Source: Prochlorococcus sp. AG-670-O11
GTDB taxonomy: Bacteria; Cyanobacteriota; Cyanobacteriia; PCC-6307; Cyanobiaceae
Length of the DNA stretch: 27,670 nt
Direction of reading: 5' to 3'
Assembly: GCA_003211335.1 (NCBI GenBank)
Contig: QCTA01000006.1
Span: 1 to 27,670 of the forward strand
This document shows positions 27,110 through 27,670 of the stretch, one piece after another. Within the stretch, counting starts at the first letter, position 1. Each line of letters starts with the position of its first letter. The notes under the pieces are model-generated. The model ran no database searches. It saw nothing but the letters and a program-made list of their open reading frames with translations, and was not told the DNA's origin. The position numbers and the translations under genes were made by a program.

Positions 27110-27406
27110 ATGACTGTACATCAAGATTACGAAATAAAGATCAACATAAATGAGTTGATTGAAAAAAGAATTCCTTGTTGTGATTTGTTACATCCTGATC
27201 ACTGTCTAACAGAACAACAAGTTTCAGAAATTGCTCATGACATTAGGATGGATTTGAATCTTCATGACTTATATAAGCAAGTTGACCAACACATTATGAA
27301 CTATGTCAACGCTGCAGGTATAGACAATAAAGATCACTGGGTAGAACCAAATCTTCCGGACTTAGATAGAGATTCAAAAGAAGAAGTTGGAATAGAATTT
27401 GATTGA
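27110..27406 (+). CDS. Hypothetical acidic protein with Cys/His cluster (98 aa)
   Basis: The protein is not recognised. It is soluble, acidic and mostly helical. The N-terminal part includes a compact Cys/His cluster, PCCDLLHPDHCLTEQQVSEI, with C23, C24, H28, H31 and C32 as possible metal ligands. A helical middle follows (AHDIRMDLNLHDLYKQVDQH), and the end is acidic (PDLDRDSKEEVGIEFD). AGGA lies immediately before the ATG, and the composition is less A/T-biased than in neighbouring small genes, supporting real coding. The gene is alone on its strand here. A small metal-binding or protein-interaction role is possible but unproven. Confidence 0.7.
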   Translation: MTVHQDYEIKININELIEKRIPCCDLLHPDHCLTEQQVSEIAHDIRMDLNLHDLYKQVDQHIMNYVNAAGIDNKDHWVEPNLPDLDRDSKEEVGIEFD

Positions 27407-27478
27407 AATCAATAAATGAGAACATTTATATTTAATTTTTAGCGCAATGATTGTAATCAAATATTTTTCGGAATTTGA

Positions 27479-27631
27479 CTAATATATATATTTTTTTTCT
27501 AAATCGTCAATTAATTTATAAATACTTTCAGCACTTTTCTTTTTACTTTTAAATAAAAACTTAGCACTTAAAAAAGTTATTAAAATTGAGAAAAAAGAAA
27601 AGGTCAATATAGTTAGCCAATTAAATGTCAT
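27479..27631 (-). CDS. Small single-pass membrane protein (50 aa), unknown
   Basis: The 50-residue product has an N-terminal membrane helix (MTFNWLTILTFSFFSILITF, continuing LSAKFLF), then a basic patch (KSKKKSA) and a short charged helix (ESIYKLIDDLEKKYIY). The positive patch after the helix predicts the C-terminus faces the cytoplasm. It has the hydrophobic-anchor-plus-charged-tail design seen in several other small genes of this region. No family is recognised, and the start has no strong ribosome-binding site. Confidence 0.58.
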   Translation of the reverse strand: MTFNWLTILTFSFFSILITFLSAKFLFKSKKKSAESIYKLIDDLEKKYIY

Positions 27632-27670
27632 TTAAGAATTACCTCTTCATATAACTTATTTAAATAATAT

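Noticed and set aside
23391..27670. CRISPR array, insertion sequence or prophage.
   Set aside because: No regularly spaced repeats, transposase, integrase or phage structural gene is seen in the region.

Overview
This window comes from a strongly A+T-rich, tightly packed cyanobacterial chromosome, most likely high-light-adapted Prochlorococcus. The evidence is the long chlH gene, several protein families confined to cyanobacteria (DUF3038, DUF4335, DUF2949, DUF3318, CGLD27/Ycf36, DUF6447), the reduced lysine/asparagine/isoleucine-rich proteins, and convergent gene ends that almost touch or overlap. No strain is assigned, because no database search was possible.

Region 1 (1-23390) is a conserved core block. 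It opens with the 3' end of fmt, converging on a TerC-family membrane protein gene, followed by mfd and a 53-residue membrane protein. A minus-strand run from dapB (9490) down to 5010 carries dapB, a 214-residue membrane protein, a UbiH-type FAD monooxygenase, DUF2949, DUF3038, DUF4335 and a 122-residue membrane protein. The DUF3038 gene has no conventional start codon in front of its conserved N-terminus. Then come chlH (chlorophyll synthesis), folP and tpiA overlapping on the minus strand, a 58-residue S4 RNA-binding protein, an ABC exporter half-transporter, DUF6447 and carB. A plus-strand cluster follows: DUF3318, rsfS, CGLD27/Ycf36 and an Asparaginase_II-family gene, each overlapping or nearly touching the next. 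The block ends at an initiator tRNA-fMet gene with encoded CCA.

Region 2 (23391-27670) begins right after the tRNA and looks quite different. Gene density drops, every gene is small (40-126 residues) and unrecognised, strands alternate, and there are long stretches without a clear gene. It contains eight or nine micro-protein genes, many with one predicted membrane helix or an acidic tail. It also has a frameshifted small gene, a ribbon-helix-helix (CopG-like) regulator gene with repeated AGTGC-type sites at both ends, and a leader/small-RNA-like element with three tandem hairpins and a terminator-like arrangement. No integrase, transposase, CRISPR array or phage gene is visible. It reads as a tRNA-adjacent accessory island, old or cut at the window edge. 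The most interesting candidates are the regulator with its putative operators (26063-26513) and the structured leader at 25356-25430.
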